64,000 nt of DNA from Lasiodiplodia sp. COLG20 (Eukaryota > Ascomycota > Dothideomycetes > Botryosphaeriales > Botryosphaeriaceae). Shown in pieces: positions 1 through 12,260 of this stretch (positions are counted from its first letter, which is position 1; the number at the start of each line of letters is the position of its first letter). The translations under genes and the position numbers were made by a program. The notes under the pieces are model-generated. The model ran no database searches. It worked only from the letters and a program-made list of their open reading frames with translations, and was not told where the DNA came from. The DNA is taken from positions 3,720,001-3,784,000 of the forward strand of contig VNWV01000003.1 in assembly GCA_009801085.1 (NCBI GenBank), read 5' to 3'.

Positions 1-960
1 GTAAAAAGAAGTAATGATACCGAAGGAGTCGGCAGCACCACGAAGAGCCTGGAGGGTGTATTAGTATGAATGAAAAAGAAATCCTTGAGGGGAAACACTT
101 ACGTAGTAAACATCAGAGTACTCAGTCTCCGTTGCGTGAACAGCGGTACCGTTGGCGAGGACAACGTCAAGGCCAACGATCTGGTCCATGGCAAGACCCC
201 AGGTGCGCGAAGCGTAGCCATAGCCACCGTGGGTGAAGTGACCACCGATACCAACGCCAGGGCAGGTTCCGTGAGAGAGAGCACGCTTGCCCTTGTCGTA
301 GATGGTCTGCGCCAAGTTGCCCAACCTCAAGCCACCGCCGACCTTGGCAATACCCTGGTCGTCAAGAGTGACATCCTGGAACTCCTGGAGGTTGATGATC
401 ATGCTGCCATCCTTACCACCAGAGCTGAAAGATGCGTAAGAGTGACCGCCTCCCTTCGCCTGAACCTTGATGTCATTTTGGGAGGCGCAGGTGACGGCAT
501 CGGAAATGTGCTGGACAGTGGTAGGGATGACAATGACAGCCGGGGTGTAGGGCAGGTGGAGGTTGTAGGGCTTAGCGAGCGAGGAGAAGTCGGCATCAGA
601 CGTCAGTTTGATGGGCACGTCCTTCTCGCCCAAGCAGTCGGTCAGGCCCGAGGAGGCGCCACTGGTGGGCGTGGAGGTGGCCTTCGAGCTGGAGGTGGCC
701 GGGGGCTTCGACGTCGTCGTGGCACCGCAGGTACCCGCGCTAGACTGGCAGCCGGTGCCACAGTATGTGGACTCGCTACCACACCAGCCGTATTGCGAGC
801 AACACGAGCCGAATGTCGAACCGGCACATGTGTAACCAGTAGTACCGCCACACGATCCGTCGGGAGAGGGAGTGAGGCCGCGAGCGACGTTCAGGGCGGG
901 TGCCGGAGCAGCCAGGGAGCTGCCGGCAAGGACGCCGACGGTAAACAACGACTTGATCAT
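1..960 (-). CDS. Secreted CBM18-AA7 FAD oxidase, chito/gluco-oligosaccharide oxidase type (3' part beyond the window)
   Basis: Exons read 960..103 and 48..1, with a 54-bp intron (102..49, GTAAGT donor, CTAAT branch). The gene runs off the left edge. I start at the ATG at 960 because the next in-frame codon upstream is not ATG and this Met opens a signal peptide (residues 1-19). Residues 36-79 form a hevein-like chitin-binding module (CBM18) with eight cysteines, followed by a Ser/Thr linker and then the FAD-binding domain of the BBE/AA7 family. Two flavin-anchoring residues are visible: His173 in GGGHSYAS and Cys233 in GTCPGVGIGGH, the pattern of bicovalently flavinylated oligosaccharide oxidases. 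After splicing the protein continues ALRGAADSFGIIT, typical of the family. Expected role: extracellular oxidation of the reducing end of chitin- or glucan-derived oligosaccharides. The substrate is inferred from the CBM18 module only. Confidence 0.88.
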
Positions 961-2463
961 CGTTTGGGTTCGATACAAACGATGGACTGGGAAGGAACCC
1001 GAAGGTTTGGATTAAAGTGAATGGGACGAGCCGCTGATTAGGTGAGGATTGCTTCGAGAAAGACTGGGCACTGAGCGAGCAAGCAAGATACTTAAGGGTA
1101 AGCCGGAGGATGCAGCATAGTTACATCAACGCATAGCTCCAGGCGCTACTGGCGTAGATCTGCCCGCTCGAGCCGCAGGGCTGTTAGAGTGAATACGATG
1201 GCTCGGGCCCACATTAGGGCGGGGAAAAGCGCATGGCGAGTAGCTTCCCGAGGGGCGCCGAATCAATTGGCGAAGGATTTCAGGATGACACGAGTTGCCA
1301 CGGCCAGTGGGAGAAAAAGCATGTTGTTAGTGCTGCCACGGTGGCTGATCTGGACGGAGGCTGGAGACGGGAGCCCAGCGAGCGGGCGGAGATGACTAGG
1401 CTTGGAAGGGACAGGAAGAGGCGCCGCCAGCCGGGGGCGGCGCTGTCAGTGCTGGCATATTCTCGGGAGGAATTGTTCATCCAGGGACGACGCTGGGCCG
1501 GCACCCAAAAATAGACGCTAAGAAAGAACGTCGGCCTCCGCGATCCGCCTTTGCTCCACAGTCGCATTCGTGGCTGCTGGCAAGAACGTGGCGGGCTCCC
1601 TCCGGCTGTAACGTCGTTGCGCTTTGTTCTGGTCAAGATGGCTGAGCTGCTCAACGATGTCGGTGGACGGGCGCACTGTCACGGCAGTAATTCCGGATAT
1701 AGGGATTTATTGTGGAGATCTCGGTTTCTCCATCCATGCGCAGATCAGAACGCCTCGGTGCAGATCGCCTGGTGGTGCTGGTGCCCAGCAAAAGGGGAAA
1801 TCCACGATGTCCGTCACCGACACATGACCGTAGGGAAAGGAGGTGTTGGCCTTATGAGCCTCTCTGTGACGTGTGCGGAAGCGGACGGACCATGGGTGCC
1901 AGAGCTTGATAGCCTTGGCGCGGTCAGCCTTGTCAGAAGGCCGTTGAGAAAGCAAGTAGTTCCGAAGAAGCCGTAGTCCAGGCCATATTGACCGTCGGTG
2001 AAAGGAGAACATTGTCGAGAGAAACAGCACTGCCGGGCTGGAACCGGCACTCATCTCCACTTTTCTGCTGACGGGCTGTCATCCTTCACATGCACAAACA
2101 GGGTACGAGAGTGATACAATTTCCGCTGTTCCAGTCGCAGCCATCTTCATTGGCTAGACGCCCGAGTGGCTGGCAAATGGCAGAGTGACAGAAATAAGCA
2201 ACCTCACAACACCTTCTTTCGCTCGCTTAAGCTGGAACAAGCTGGACTCATCCAACCTTCATCTATAAGGACTCCGCTAGCCATCGACCAGCCGCTGGCT
2301 GGACGCTGCCAGCCGCCTGAAAATTCTATAGGCCAAGTTCCGAACGCCAGCTGACATGCAATTCCCGTCCCCCGCTTACTCAACGCCAAACTCGCTCGCT
2401 ATGCCGCCAAACACTCCAAATAGCACTCCCACTCATAAAGCCACTTTATGTAACGCTTGTGAA
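961..2463. other. Intergenic, no gene recognised
   Basis: This 1.5-kb stretch lies upstream of the CBM18-AA7 oxidase and downstream of the Dug3-like gene. Several open frames cross it on both strands, but none has recognisable motifs, a convincing splice structure or an obvious signal peptide. It presumably holds the oxidase promoter and the 3' end of the neighbouring transcript. Confidence 0.5.
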
Positions 2464-3742
2464 TCACCCGCATGCAAACGCAGCCGTTGGCGTCCTCAGT
2501 CCCGATCCCTCTCGTGACATCGGCTGAGAAATGGCCGTCTTGTCCGGGCCAGTGATTGTCTGGCCCTTCTGCACTGCAAATTGGGACGACCGCTTGTGTG
2601 CTGGGTCCTGGATCTGGAGATCATGCATGTTAGATTAGGCTGCAGGAACACGCGAAGCTGCAGGGTGATATATCGAAGGCTGCTTACGTAGTATTCATCC
2701 ATAATCGGGTGGATCATGACCGTCTGCTTATGGATAGTGACGGTCGAGTTGGTCGGCACCGTGACCCAATTGTCACGCTCAAACGTCAACGGCTCGCTCG
2801 CAACGAGGACAATGTCGGCGCCTTTGTCCTTCCGCTCCATCTTGTAGTCCTTCTTGTCGGCGTCGATGTTGCTGTTCTTTTGCTCCTTCCAGCTCGTGCC
2901 GGAGGAGAAAAATAGACTGGCCGCTTCGTCGGTCTTACTGCTGACATAGCGCGTGCACACGACGCTATTACCATCGGTGACCGCAAAGTTGAGCAGACTC
3001 CGCTTGTCCTCCTCCTTCACATCCGCGGGAACCTCCTTCATGAGCGCATTGATCCTCTCAATTGTCTTCAGCATAGCCTTCCTCAACACCGTGTGCCCGA
3101 AGCCATTCTCTCCAACCTCAGCATCAGGCGAGTGCCCCATGCGGTCCATGCAGTCCAAGAAGAGCGCGAAGCACCATTCGCTATCAGTCGAACCCTGCAC
3201 GAAGTTGAACCACTGGTCGCCTAGGGACGAAGCCAGCCTCCTCTTGACATGCTTCCAAGCGCCTACGCCGCCATTGTGCATCCACATCAAACTCTTGTAC
3301 CGGAAGGGGTGGCAGTTGCTGTCCGACAGGTTGCCCTCGGTGGTGGCGCGCACATGGGCGAAGATCAGGTTCGAGGTGGTCTTGGAAGCGAGGCGCTCGA
3401 GGTTGATACAGTTCCAGGCGGGGATCGTCGAGGTGAAGATGCAGGGCTCAGGGCCGAGGTCGGGAGAGGTGTAGTAGCCTACGCCGAAGCCGTCGCCATT
3501 ATGCGGCCGGCGCGTATCCTGGAGAGAGCTATGTGAGTCGGCGCGCAATTGCGGTAACAGAATTGCGGCGGGGCGGTACCAAACGGAGGCGCGAGTCGTA
3601 GGATTGGGTAAGAATGGAATGGGTGGGATCGAGAATCAGCTTCGACAGCAGGATCTCGTCCTTGCCCTTGTAGACCTGTATGCGCGTGAGCAGATGCCAC
3701 TCTCGGCGATAAGCTGTAGGTACTGACAAGGAACCGGCACAT
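2464..3742 (-). CDS. DUG3: Class II glutamine amidotransferase, Dug3-like (glutathione degradation)
   Basis: Four exons: 3742..3728, 3675..3580, 3518..2688 and 2613..2464, giving 363 residues in frame. The first exon is only 15 nt and codes for MCRFL; exon 2 continues VYKGKDEILLSKL, so Cys2 is the N-terminal nucleophile once Met is removed. Further family signs are DTRRPHNGDGFGVGYY, FAHVRATT and MWMHNGG, all from the class II (Ntn) amidotransferase fold. In yeast, Dug2 and Dug3 form the complex that removes gamma-glutamate from glutathione outside the gamma-glutamyl transpeptidase route; that role is transferred by family membership. The first intron has a GTCAGT donor, less standard than the others. 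The gene is divergent from MGM1, with 517 bp between the start codons. The last exon (IQDPAHKRSSQF) would be missed if the third intron were read through. Confidence 0.9.
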
Positions 3743-4259
3743 TGTGAACTGCACAGATGGCGCACAGCAGGCAGACGACGAGGGTCAGTTAGGGGTGGCG
3801 GAGAGAATCGGACAGCTTGCACGGGCGGAGAACAAGGCACAGGTGCGTGGCACAAAAAGTATGTAGTATTCAGGAGGATGCGGTATGACTGGCCGTTCCG
3901 AATTGCCTCGCGCGATGACGCGATTGGCAGCTTGCTTGCCTGATCAGGCACCAAAAAAAAAGTGGACAAACGGATTATCGCAGGCAGGCTTGCCTGAGCA
4001 GGCGCGTGAGCAGCTGCCTATAAGCCGTGCCTACTTGGGACACGTTCTGCAGAGGAGCGCGGTGTTGTAATGCGCTGGGGTTCGCGGCTAAAGAGGTGCA
4101 CGTGGAGGGCAAGGGCTCTACGTCAACTCTCTAATCCTCGCTCTCCGCCGCAGGAGACACCGATCCCCGATCACGCCGCTACTCACCACCAACACCACGC
4201 GCCTAGCAGCCCGCCACCACATGCGCAACTGGCGGCTGCGCTGACATCGCGAAGCAAGA
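3743..4259. promoter_or_regulatory. Shared upstream region of DUG3 (-) and MGM1 (+)
   Basis: The start codons of the two divergent genes are 517 bp apart. The stretch includes a short A-run near 3953-3962 and a direct repeat of CAGGCTTGCCTGAGCAGGC type around 3930-4005 (TTGCCTGATCAGGCA and TTGCCTGAGCAGGCG), each imperfectly palindromic. No TATA box is obvious. Confidence 0.4.
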
Positions 4260-7195
4260 ATGAGCGGGAGGCTCCTCTCCGCGCGTCTGGCTCCCGTCGC
4301 CCGCCGCGCCGCCTCGGCTTCCGCCTACGCGGCCCCGCGGAGGTTTACCCATTACCTGAGCTCCAACGCCGGCGGTCTCCTCCGCTCGCAGTCCGGTCTA
4401 CGCTCGACGCGGCTTCGAACATGGCCCCCCGGTGCCTACGCTCTCCATAACGTCCCCGCCGTCCGCTCCATCTCCTTTATCCGCATCCTGCCCCGCCTGT
4501 TCCAGAAATTCGCTACTCTGGGCGCCGTGGGAGGAGCTACCATTGTTGGAGGACTGGTATACTTGCAGAATCAAGCTCAGAGTACGTGCTTTTGAATATT
4601 GATTCGAATTGTTGCCTGGCTGATGCATTTGGATAGAGGGGGCCGACTACGCCATTGACCTGCTCTCACGCGGCCGGGACTTTGCAAACAATACCGCCGG
4701 TGGAATTTTCAACAGCGCCTCGGATGTAATCGACCAAACTCGGCGAGGCTGGGAGAAGACCAAGCAGGAAATCGAGGTTCCAGAATGGTTGCGGAGCATA
4801 CTAGCAGGCGAGGGAGAGGAGGGGCAACAAAACTCATCAGGCCCTGAAGGTGACCCCCAAAAGAGTGGCGCTGGTGCCGCAGCTGCTGGAGCGGCGACCG
4901 GGGCTGCCTTTGGCTATGGCCAAGACAGCAGTGATGATGACCGCTCGGATGAGAAGATTGCTCGAGATGAGCAGATGATGATGCTTACGAAGAAGATGAT
5001 TGAGATTAGAGGGCTTCTACAGACTGTCGGGCAGTCGGATTCTTTGACTCTGCCCTCGATCGTGGTTATTGGGTCACAGTCTTCCGGAAAGAGCTCGGTG
5101 CTGGAGGCCATCGTTGGCCACGAATTCCTGCCCAAGGGCTCGAATATGGTCACCAGAAGACCTATCGAGTTGACGCTTGTCAACACCCCTGAGGCGCATG
5201 CAGAGTACGGTGAATTTCCTGCGCTTGGCCTTGGAAAGGTCACGGATTTCTCGCAGATCCAGAAGACTTTAACCGACTTGAACCTGGCCGTCCCGTCTGA
5301 GCAATGTGTCAGCGATGACCCCATTCAGCTTCGGATCTACTCTCCGAACGTTCCGGACTTGTCACTCATTGATCTTCCTGGATACATCCAGGTCACTGGA
5401 CGCGATCAGCCCCCGGAGCTGAAGGAGAAGATTGCTGAGCTGTGCGAGAAATACATTGCGCCGCCCAACATCATCCTAGCTATCTCTGCCGCTGATGTCG
5501 ACCTGGCTAATTCAACCGCTCTGCGCGCTTCTCGTAAAGTCGATCCGAGAGGCGAGCGGACAATTGGTGTCATTACCAAGATGGATTTGGTTGAGCCTGG
5601 ACGTGGGCTGGACCTGCTCACAGACAGGAAGTACGCACTCCGTCTTGGGTATGTAGGCGTCGTCTGCCGCGTGCCCCAAACTACCGGGAGTCTCTTCGCC
5701 CGCGGAAGTGGCAACATCCAGCAGGCCGTCGCCCGCAACGAGAAAGCGTACTTTGGCTCCCATCCCGAGGAATTCGGGCCACAGGCACACGTCGACGTGG
5801 GCACCAACAATCTCCGTAAGAAACTCATGTACGTTTTGGAGAACACCATGGCGGCAAGCTTGAAAACCACCAGCGAGGCCATCCAGCGTGAGCTTGCTGA
5901 AGCTACGTACGAGTTCAAGGTTCAATATAACGACAGGCCTCTAAGCGCAGAGTCCTACCTCGCGGAGAGCCTAGACACTTTCAAGCATTCGTTCAAGGGC
6001 TTCACGGACCATTTTGGCCGTCCCGAGGTCCGCGAAATGGTCAAGAACGAGCTTGACCAGCAGGTCCTGACCCTCATGGCTCACAAATACTGGAATAAGC
6101 CATTCGATGATCTGAACCCTCCTCTCCCTGAGGCAGACTCTCTGCATGATCTTCCTAAGGCCGACCCTGAGAACCCTCTTTGGCATCTCAAGCTCGACAC
6201 TGCGAGTTCGTCCTTGACTAAGCTCGGAATTGGTCGTCTGGCAACCACAGTTGTTGCTACTGCCCTCCAGTCTCACATTGATCGTCTCATTGCGAACTCC
6301 ACCTTCGCAGCACATCCCTTTGCTCGCCGGGCTATCACCGAAGCTTCGACGTCAATCCTGAGGGAGCTTTCCTACGATATCAGTGACGAGCTGGAGATTT
6401 GCATCAAGCCTTACAAGTACCGCATTGAGCTCGAGGATCATGAATGGGCAAAGGGCAGAGAGAACATTGGGAACGTGTTGAAGGAGGAGCTCAGGATGTG
6501 TGAGAATGCTGTGAAGCATGTTGAGAACGAAGTCGGTGGTAGGAAGAAGCTCAGAGACGTTATGGGTTTTATCGACCGAGTACGCAGCGGACAGGTCGTC
6601 ATTGAGGGTGATGGCATCGGTGGCGCCGGGGGATTCAGCGCGGCCTTGCTTGAGAGAGGTATAGTATTTTGCTCCACATTCATGATCCAGACTAATACCT
6701 GTTAGGCCGGCAAGCAGTATTTTTGCGCGACCGCGCAGATATACTCAAAATGCGCATCATGGCTGTCAAGTCAAAGCAGTGCGCAAACAAGAAAAACAAG
6801 TACTACTGTCCCGAGGTCTTCCTCGACGCAGTAGCGGACAAGCTCACGACAACTGCGGATCTTTTCCTAGATGCGGAGCTACTGTCGAAATTCTACTATC
6901 TCGTATGTTTAGGGATCTCCGGACCTTTACCACAAGTTTGATATCTAACTCGAGGCAGTTCCCGCGCGAATTGGACGCCCGTCTTGGACGCAACCTCACG
7001 CAGGCCGAGGTAGAACGGTTCGCACGCGAGGATCCAAAGATCCGGCGGCACCTGGACGTAGTACGCAGGAAGGAGCTGCTAGAGCACGTTCTCAAAGAGA
7101 TGGACTCATTGCGGCAGCTGGAGGCGCGCGAGAAACGATTTAGCGGGCGATCCGGACAGAAGGAAAGCAAGGGCCGCGGGTGGAGCTTGTTCTAG
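4260..7195 (+). CDS. MGM1: Mitochondrial dynamin-like GTPase Mgm1/OPA1/Msp1
   Basis: Exons 4260..4581, 4637..6658, 6706..6902 and 6959..7195 give 925 residues with all junctions in frame. The first about 75 residues are Arg/Ala/Ser-rich with no acids, as in a mitochondrial presequence. A hydrophobic segment follows (ATLGAVGGATIVGGLVYL), the inner-membrane anchor and rhomboid-processed region of this family. The GTPase has the P-loop GSQSSGKSS near residue 253, DLPGY near 353 and TKMD near 421. The rest matches the middle and GTPase-effector regions, ending in a basic tail. Known role: inner-membrane fusion and cristae shape in mitochondria. Introns are short (55, 47 and 56 bp), and the 47-bp intron has a clear ACTAAT branch. 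Confidence 0.97.
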
Positions 7196-7554
7196 ATACG
7201 AATAGACGGATGTTGGGAATGGGCAGCTGGTTGGCGTTAAATTGTTCTGTTGCAAAGATACCAAAACTGGCGGGGCTATACTGTACGAGTCGTTTCTTAA
7301 CCCCTCTCAGCAGCGCTAGACAAGAGAATCGAACCGGTCTAAGCATGCCGGCGTATGGCTGCCCGGGATCCGAATTGCAGTGATGAGACGCTTAACTGCG
7401 CCGTTAACTCCGGACGACGGGCGGATGAAATAAGATGCGTCACTGCGCGCGCTATCGACAGCTCCATGATGCACCCGCCCGCCCTCTAACCCTATCAGCG
7501 CCACCGCCGAAGAGCTGCGTGCCCTCTCCGTGGACTCCCCGACGAGCTCAATCG

Positions 7555-10502
7555 ATGCAGCACTCGCAGAATCACCGGGCCGCCAGAGAGGACGACAAGA
7601 CCGACGGCCATCGCAAGCGCAAGCTCCACTCCCGCCCGAGCAGCAATCCAGCCGACCTCCAGCGGCCCGGCCACGACGACAGCGGCAGCGCCAGCCCCAC
7701 CGCCAAGCAGCAGACGACCATCTCCGAGCTGTTCCAGCAGAAGCCGGCGTCGGCAAGAGCAGCCAACCTGCCGCCGTCCAAGGGCAATAAGCGCATCAAG
7801 CCCAATCCCGCCGCCGGCTCCGACGCTTCGTCGCCACCCCGCTCCATCGATTCGCCGCGCTCGACGACGTCAGCGTCGCAGCTGACGGCCGCGCACCTGC
7901 CGGCCGAGAAGATGTACAGCTTCCCGAGCAGGAAGCAGAACGGCGGCACCGGCGGAAACAATGTCATCGACCTGACTGGCAAGACGCCCAGCCCGTCGCC
8001 GTCGCCCGCCCGCAACAACGGGCCCATCGCGTCGTCGGCGCGCAACGCGTCGGCGCACCGCCCCAACTTCAACCCCAACACCGGCGCCAAGCAGCTCGTC
8101 GTCAAGAACCTGCGCAAGACGCCGCGCACCGATCCCAAGGAATACTTCAACCAGGTGTGGGGCTGGCTGGACGAGGCGCTGGCCAAGATCTTCGCTGGCG
8201 GCGAGATCGACTTCTCGCTCGAGACGCTGTATCGCGGGGTGGAGAATGTCTGCAGGCAGGGTCACGCGGCAGAGCTAGCGGCGAAGCTGCAGAAGCGCTG
8301 CGAGCTCTATGTGGACACGGGCTTGAAGAAGGGGCTGATGGAGCAGGCCGAGAAGCCGAATGTGGACGTCTTGAGGGCGGTGCTGGGCGCGTGGCGGACA
8401 TGGACCGTGAATCAGGTGAGTAACTTTTCTTCAATTGGATCTGCTGGAAGGCTGTGTCTCTCCCCGATGCTGATGTCAGAGGGGGGGATTTACAGAAACC
8501 GATTCGTTGGATTTTCTGCTATCTCGATCGCTCGTTCCTGCTACAGCAAGGCAGGACGCTGCAGGACCAGGCGTTTACCCTTTTCCGCACCATTGTCTGC
8601 GAAGATGCGACATTGAAGCCGAAGCTCGTGGCAGGAGCTTGCGATCTAGTGCAGGCCGACAGAAACGGTGAGGAACTGGATAAGGTGACTTTCCGCGATG
8701 CCATTGCTATGTGCCATGACCTTACGATCTACACGAGTTTCTTCGAGCCGAAACTGCTGGAGCTGTCCCAGCAGTTTGTTGTGGACTGGGCCGAACAGGC
8801 AAGTCAGGACAAGGGTCTTGCGGACTACGTGCAGAGTGCCGTACAGCTCATGGAGAAGGAGATGGAGCGTTGTGAGCACTTTAACTTGGACTCAACAACG
8901 CGGCGGGATCTTCTTGCCCTGCTGGAGGACCATCTCGTACATCGGCAGGAAGCCAGGTTGACCAACCAGGATGAGGTTGCGGACCTTCTGGATGAGAACA
9001 GTGTCAGCGACCTCGAGCAGCTATACAAGCTTCTTGAGAGGAGGCGCCTTGGTGCTAAGCTTCGGCCGGCATTTGAGAAGTGGATCGATCTCACCGGTAC
9101 CGCCATCGTTTTTGACGATAAAGAGCAGGAAAACATGGTCGTGAAGCTTCTTACCTTAAAGAAACAGCTGGATACCATCTGGAGAGTATCGTTCCATCGC
9201 AACTCCGATCTCGGACACGGTCTGCGTGAAGCATTTGAGGCCTTCATCAACAAATCTAAGAAGACAACCGCAACGTGGAACACGGACAACTCCAAGCCTG
9301 GTGAGATGATTGCAAAGTACGTCGACATGCTTCTTCGTGGTGGCGCGAAGGCTATCCCGGCACAGCTGTCTTCAGTGAAGGCTGAGGCAGAGCGTGACGA
9401 GAACGAAGATGCTACGTTCGACGAGGATACGGAGATCAACAATCAGTTAGACCAGGTCTTGGACTTGTTCCGTTTCGTACACGGTAAGGCGGTGTTCGAA
9501 GCGTTCTACAAGAAGGATTTAGCCCGTCGTCTACTTATGGGCCGTAGTGCGAGTGCAGATGCTGAGCGTAGCATGCTGGCAAGGCTCAAGACTGAATGTG
9601 GTGCAGGTTTCACACAAAATCTCGAGCAGATGTTCAAAGATATCGAGCTCTCACGTGAGGAGATGGCAAGCTACAAGTCTTTGCTTGAGGAGCGCGGAGA
9701 CAAAGCTCCAGTTGACCTATCCGTCAGCATTCTGTCCGCGTCCGCTTGGCCGACTTACCCCGACATTCCTGTCGTCATCCCGCCTGAAATTCAGCAGAGC
9801 CTTGACAAGTTCACAACGCACTACAAGAGCAAGCACAGTGGACGCAAGCTTGACTGGAAACACGCTCTCGCGCACTGTCAGATCAAAGCCAGCTTCCCGA
9901 AGGGCAACAAGGAGCTTGTGGTCTCCTCCTTCCAGGCCATCGTGCTCGTCCTTTTCAACACCGTCAAGACGGGCGAGCACCTCAGCTACGAATTTCTCAA
10001 GACCGAAACGGGCCTACCGGGGCCGGAGCTCAAGCGCACACTTCAATCGCTCGCATGCGCGAAACTGCGCCCGCTCACCAAACACCCGAAGGGCCGCGAC
10101 ATCAACCCGACGGACACGTTTACGTATAACGCGGCGTTCCACCACGAGAAGTATCGGTTGAAGGTCAACCAGGTGCAGCTGAAGGAGACGAAGGAGGAGA
10201 ACAAGGAGACGCACGAGCGGGTGGCGGCAGACCGCAACTTCGAGACTCAGGCGGCCATTGTGCGCATCATGAAGAGCAGGAAGCGGATTGGTCACGCGGA
10301 GCTCGTGGCGGAGGTGATCAACGCGACGAAGAAGAGGGGCGTGTTGAGTGTGCAGGATATCAAGAAAAATATCGACAGGTACGTGGATGTTTTGCAGATT
10401 CGGAAGAGAAGACCAATTTGAATTTTGCTAACTGATTTTAGGTTGGTCGATAAGGATTACATGGAGCGCGAGGAGAACAATGAGTACAGCTACATTGCGT
10501 AA
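7555..10502 (+). CDS. CUL4: Cullin-4 type scaffold of a CRL4 ubiquitin ligase
   Basis: Exons 7555..8415, 8496..10378 and 10442..10502 give 934 residues. An in-frame ATG at 7435 would add 40 residues; I prefer 7555 because the extra part is Arg/Pro-rich and unlike anything in the family. The first about 190 residues are a disordered Ser/Pro-rich extension containing a TTISELFQQ stretch. The cullin repeats start near KQLVVKNLRKTPR and are followed by the cullin homology domain (FRFVHGKAVFEAFYKKDLARRLL). The neddylation site lies in IVRIMKSRK (Lys880), and the protein ends YSYIA, the usual cullin C-terminus that folds on the Rbx1 side. An N-terminal extension of this kind fits the Cul4 group rather than Cul1 or Cul3, so assignment to Cul4 (Ddb1-binding) is probable, not certain. 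Confidence 0.9.
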
Positions 10503-11489
10503 ATGGGTGATTCCCGACAGAGGAAGGTATGATCAGCGGGGATAAACCGGGGTAACGGTAGCGGAGTGTCTCGTAGCTTTCTTTCCCGGCCATACACGTA
10601 GATGAATGCCGTGGGTTTTTACCTCAAAAGAGGCATCGTAGCATGTAGCATTTCGGGCTTTTGTTCATTTTAGGAGCCTCTGAATGGTGGGAACTGATGG
10701 ATTGGGTATGGGACAAGCCGGGGCGTCTCATTTACAATACATTAGAATGGCGTAAGATAGGGCCTCTATGGATGGAGTGCGGTACGGTCTGAAATCAAAA
10801 TAAATTCATTCGTTTTTATGATGCAAGATGGAGGCATACAATCAAGAGTGGAGATGAGGGGACATTAGTTTTGTGGTTCTTTTCATTCTCCCGTTTTTGA
10901 ACCTGCTGAAGAAATTTAATGAAGACGCGTAAGGTTTAAACACACGCGGGATCGAGTGGGTTTGAAAGCTTTCTGACCGATTGTGAAAGTATTGATACCC
11001 CAAGCTATAGCTTATGTTGGTAGATTTAATATTTTGATTCTCTTGTTTGTTCCCGAATGAAGCGTGTTCGGGAAAAAAAAGTTAAATATTTTATTCTTAT
11101 ACAGATGTTGGAGTTGTTGGTGAATAATAATACGTCTCTTGAATTAGAAAGAACATGGTTAAATTCAACCACCACATCTTTCTCTTCTCATTACGATATA
11201 GTAAGGTCCAAATAAACCTTTTGATTCTCGTTTTTGTTTTCTTCTTCTCACATGACCATGGAAGCAATACGTAGCCGTGGTAAGGGTCCGAGCACTAAGA
11301 GTTCTGACTGGAGCAGAAACTTAAGAGTCTGCACCCTCCCCGACAGACGTCGCAGAAAACACATCCTGACGACTTGCTCATAATTTACAAACGTGTCCCA
11401 TTGAGAAAGATAAAGCACACACATCACCAACCGAGAAAGGTGAACTCTGTTCATTCCATCTCTCACTCCACAAGTCGTCAACATCAATA
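10503..11489. other. Intergenic, 3' end of CUL4 and upstream of the hydrolase
   Basis: AT-richer than the flanking coding DNA, with no open frame of note. The CUL4 3' UTR and the promoter of the following gene must lie here. No other feature was seen. Confidence 0.5.
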
Positions 11490-12260
11490 ATGTCCGAACC
11501 GCACAACAGCAACTCCGACGAGGTCATCGTCGAGCCCTCCAATGCCTCTCATCACACGCACACCATCATCTTCCTCCACGGTCGCGACAGCCTCATCGCT
11601 GACTTCAAATCCGAGCTCTTCGAAAGCCAGGCCTCGGACGGCCGCTACCTACAGGACCTGCTCCCGGGCTTCAAATGGGTCTTCCCGGCCGCCGGCTTCC
11701 GGCCCGCGGCGCGCTTCGGCTGCGAAATGTCGCAGTGGTTCGACATCTGGTCCGTCGAGGAGCCGGAGCAGCGCGAGGAGATGCAGAGGGCCGGCCTGGA
11801 GGAGAGCGTCGAGAAGGTGCTGGGGCTGCTGGAGCGCGAGGCGCGGCTCGTGCCGTACGAGAGGATCGTCCTGGCGGGCATCAGTCAGGGCTGCGCGACG
11901 GCGGTGCAGGCGCTGTTGCGGGGTGGACGCAGGTGCGGCGCGTTCGTCGGGTTTTGCGGGTGGTTCCCGTTGAGGGCGGAGACGCTGGCAGGTGTGAGGG
12001 ATGGGGCGGAAGCGGAGAGGGAGGGGAGAGAAAGGGGGATGGGTGCGGTGGTAGAGACGCCGGTGCTACTGGAGCATTGTACGAAGGATGATGTGGTGCC
12101 CGTGCGGAATGGGGAGGTGTTGCGGGATACTCTGATGGAGCTGGGCATGGATGTTGAGTGGCACGCGTATGAGGGGTATGCGTATGAAGAAGAGGGACAT
12201 TGGGTGAAAGAGCCGCAAGGGATCGATGATCTCGTTGCTTTTCTGAAAAGGGTATACTGA
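11490..12260 (+). CDS. Serine hydrolase of the phospholipase/carboxylesterase (acyl-protein thioesterase-like) family
   Basis: A single exon of 256 residues starting at an ATG. The alpha/beta-hydrolase features are in order: TIIFLHGRDS with the oxyanion region (about residues 25-33), the nucleophile elbow GISQG with Ser132, a likely acid in CTKDDVVPV, and the histidine in EEGHWVKEP near the C-terminus. Length and order match the APT/Lyp-like group (PF02230), which cleaves thioesters of acylated proteins or short-chain esters. No signal peptide or membrane segment is seen, so it is probably cytosolic. It is more divergent than the canonical yeast APT (the HG is followed by RDS instead of the usual GDTG), so the actual substrate is open. 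Confidence 0.8.
   Translation: MSEPHNSNSDEVIVEPSNASHHTHTIIFLHGRDSLIADFKSELFESQASDGRYLQDLLPGFKWVFPAAGFRPAARFGCEMSQWFDIWSVEEPEQREEMQRAGLEESVEKVLGLLEREARLVPYERIVLAGISQGCATAVQALLRGGRRCGAFVGFCGWFPLRAETLAGVRDGAEAEREGRERGMGAVVETPVLLEHCTKDDVVPVRNGEVLRDTLMELGMDVEWHAYEGYAYEEEGHWVKEPQGIDDLVAFLKRVY

Noticed and set aside
70..1020. 316-codon plus-strand open frame over the AA7 oxidase
   Set aside because: Shadow of the minus-strand oxidase, which has a signal peptide, CBM18 and flavin-linking residues.
1233..1976. Overlapping 93- and 141-codon plus-strand frames
   Set aside because: No motif, no signal peptide, no plausible splice join between them.
7316..7345. GGTTCGATTC on the minus strand, like a tRNA T-loop
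   Set aside because: The flanking bases do not pair as a T-stem and no D-arm or acceptor stem is found.
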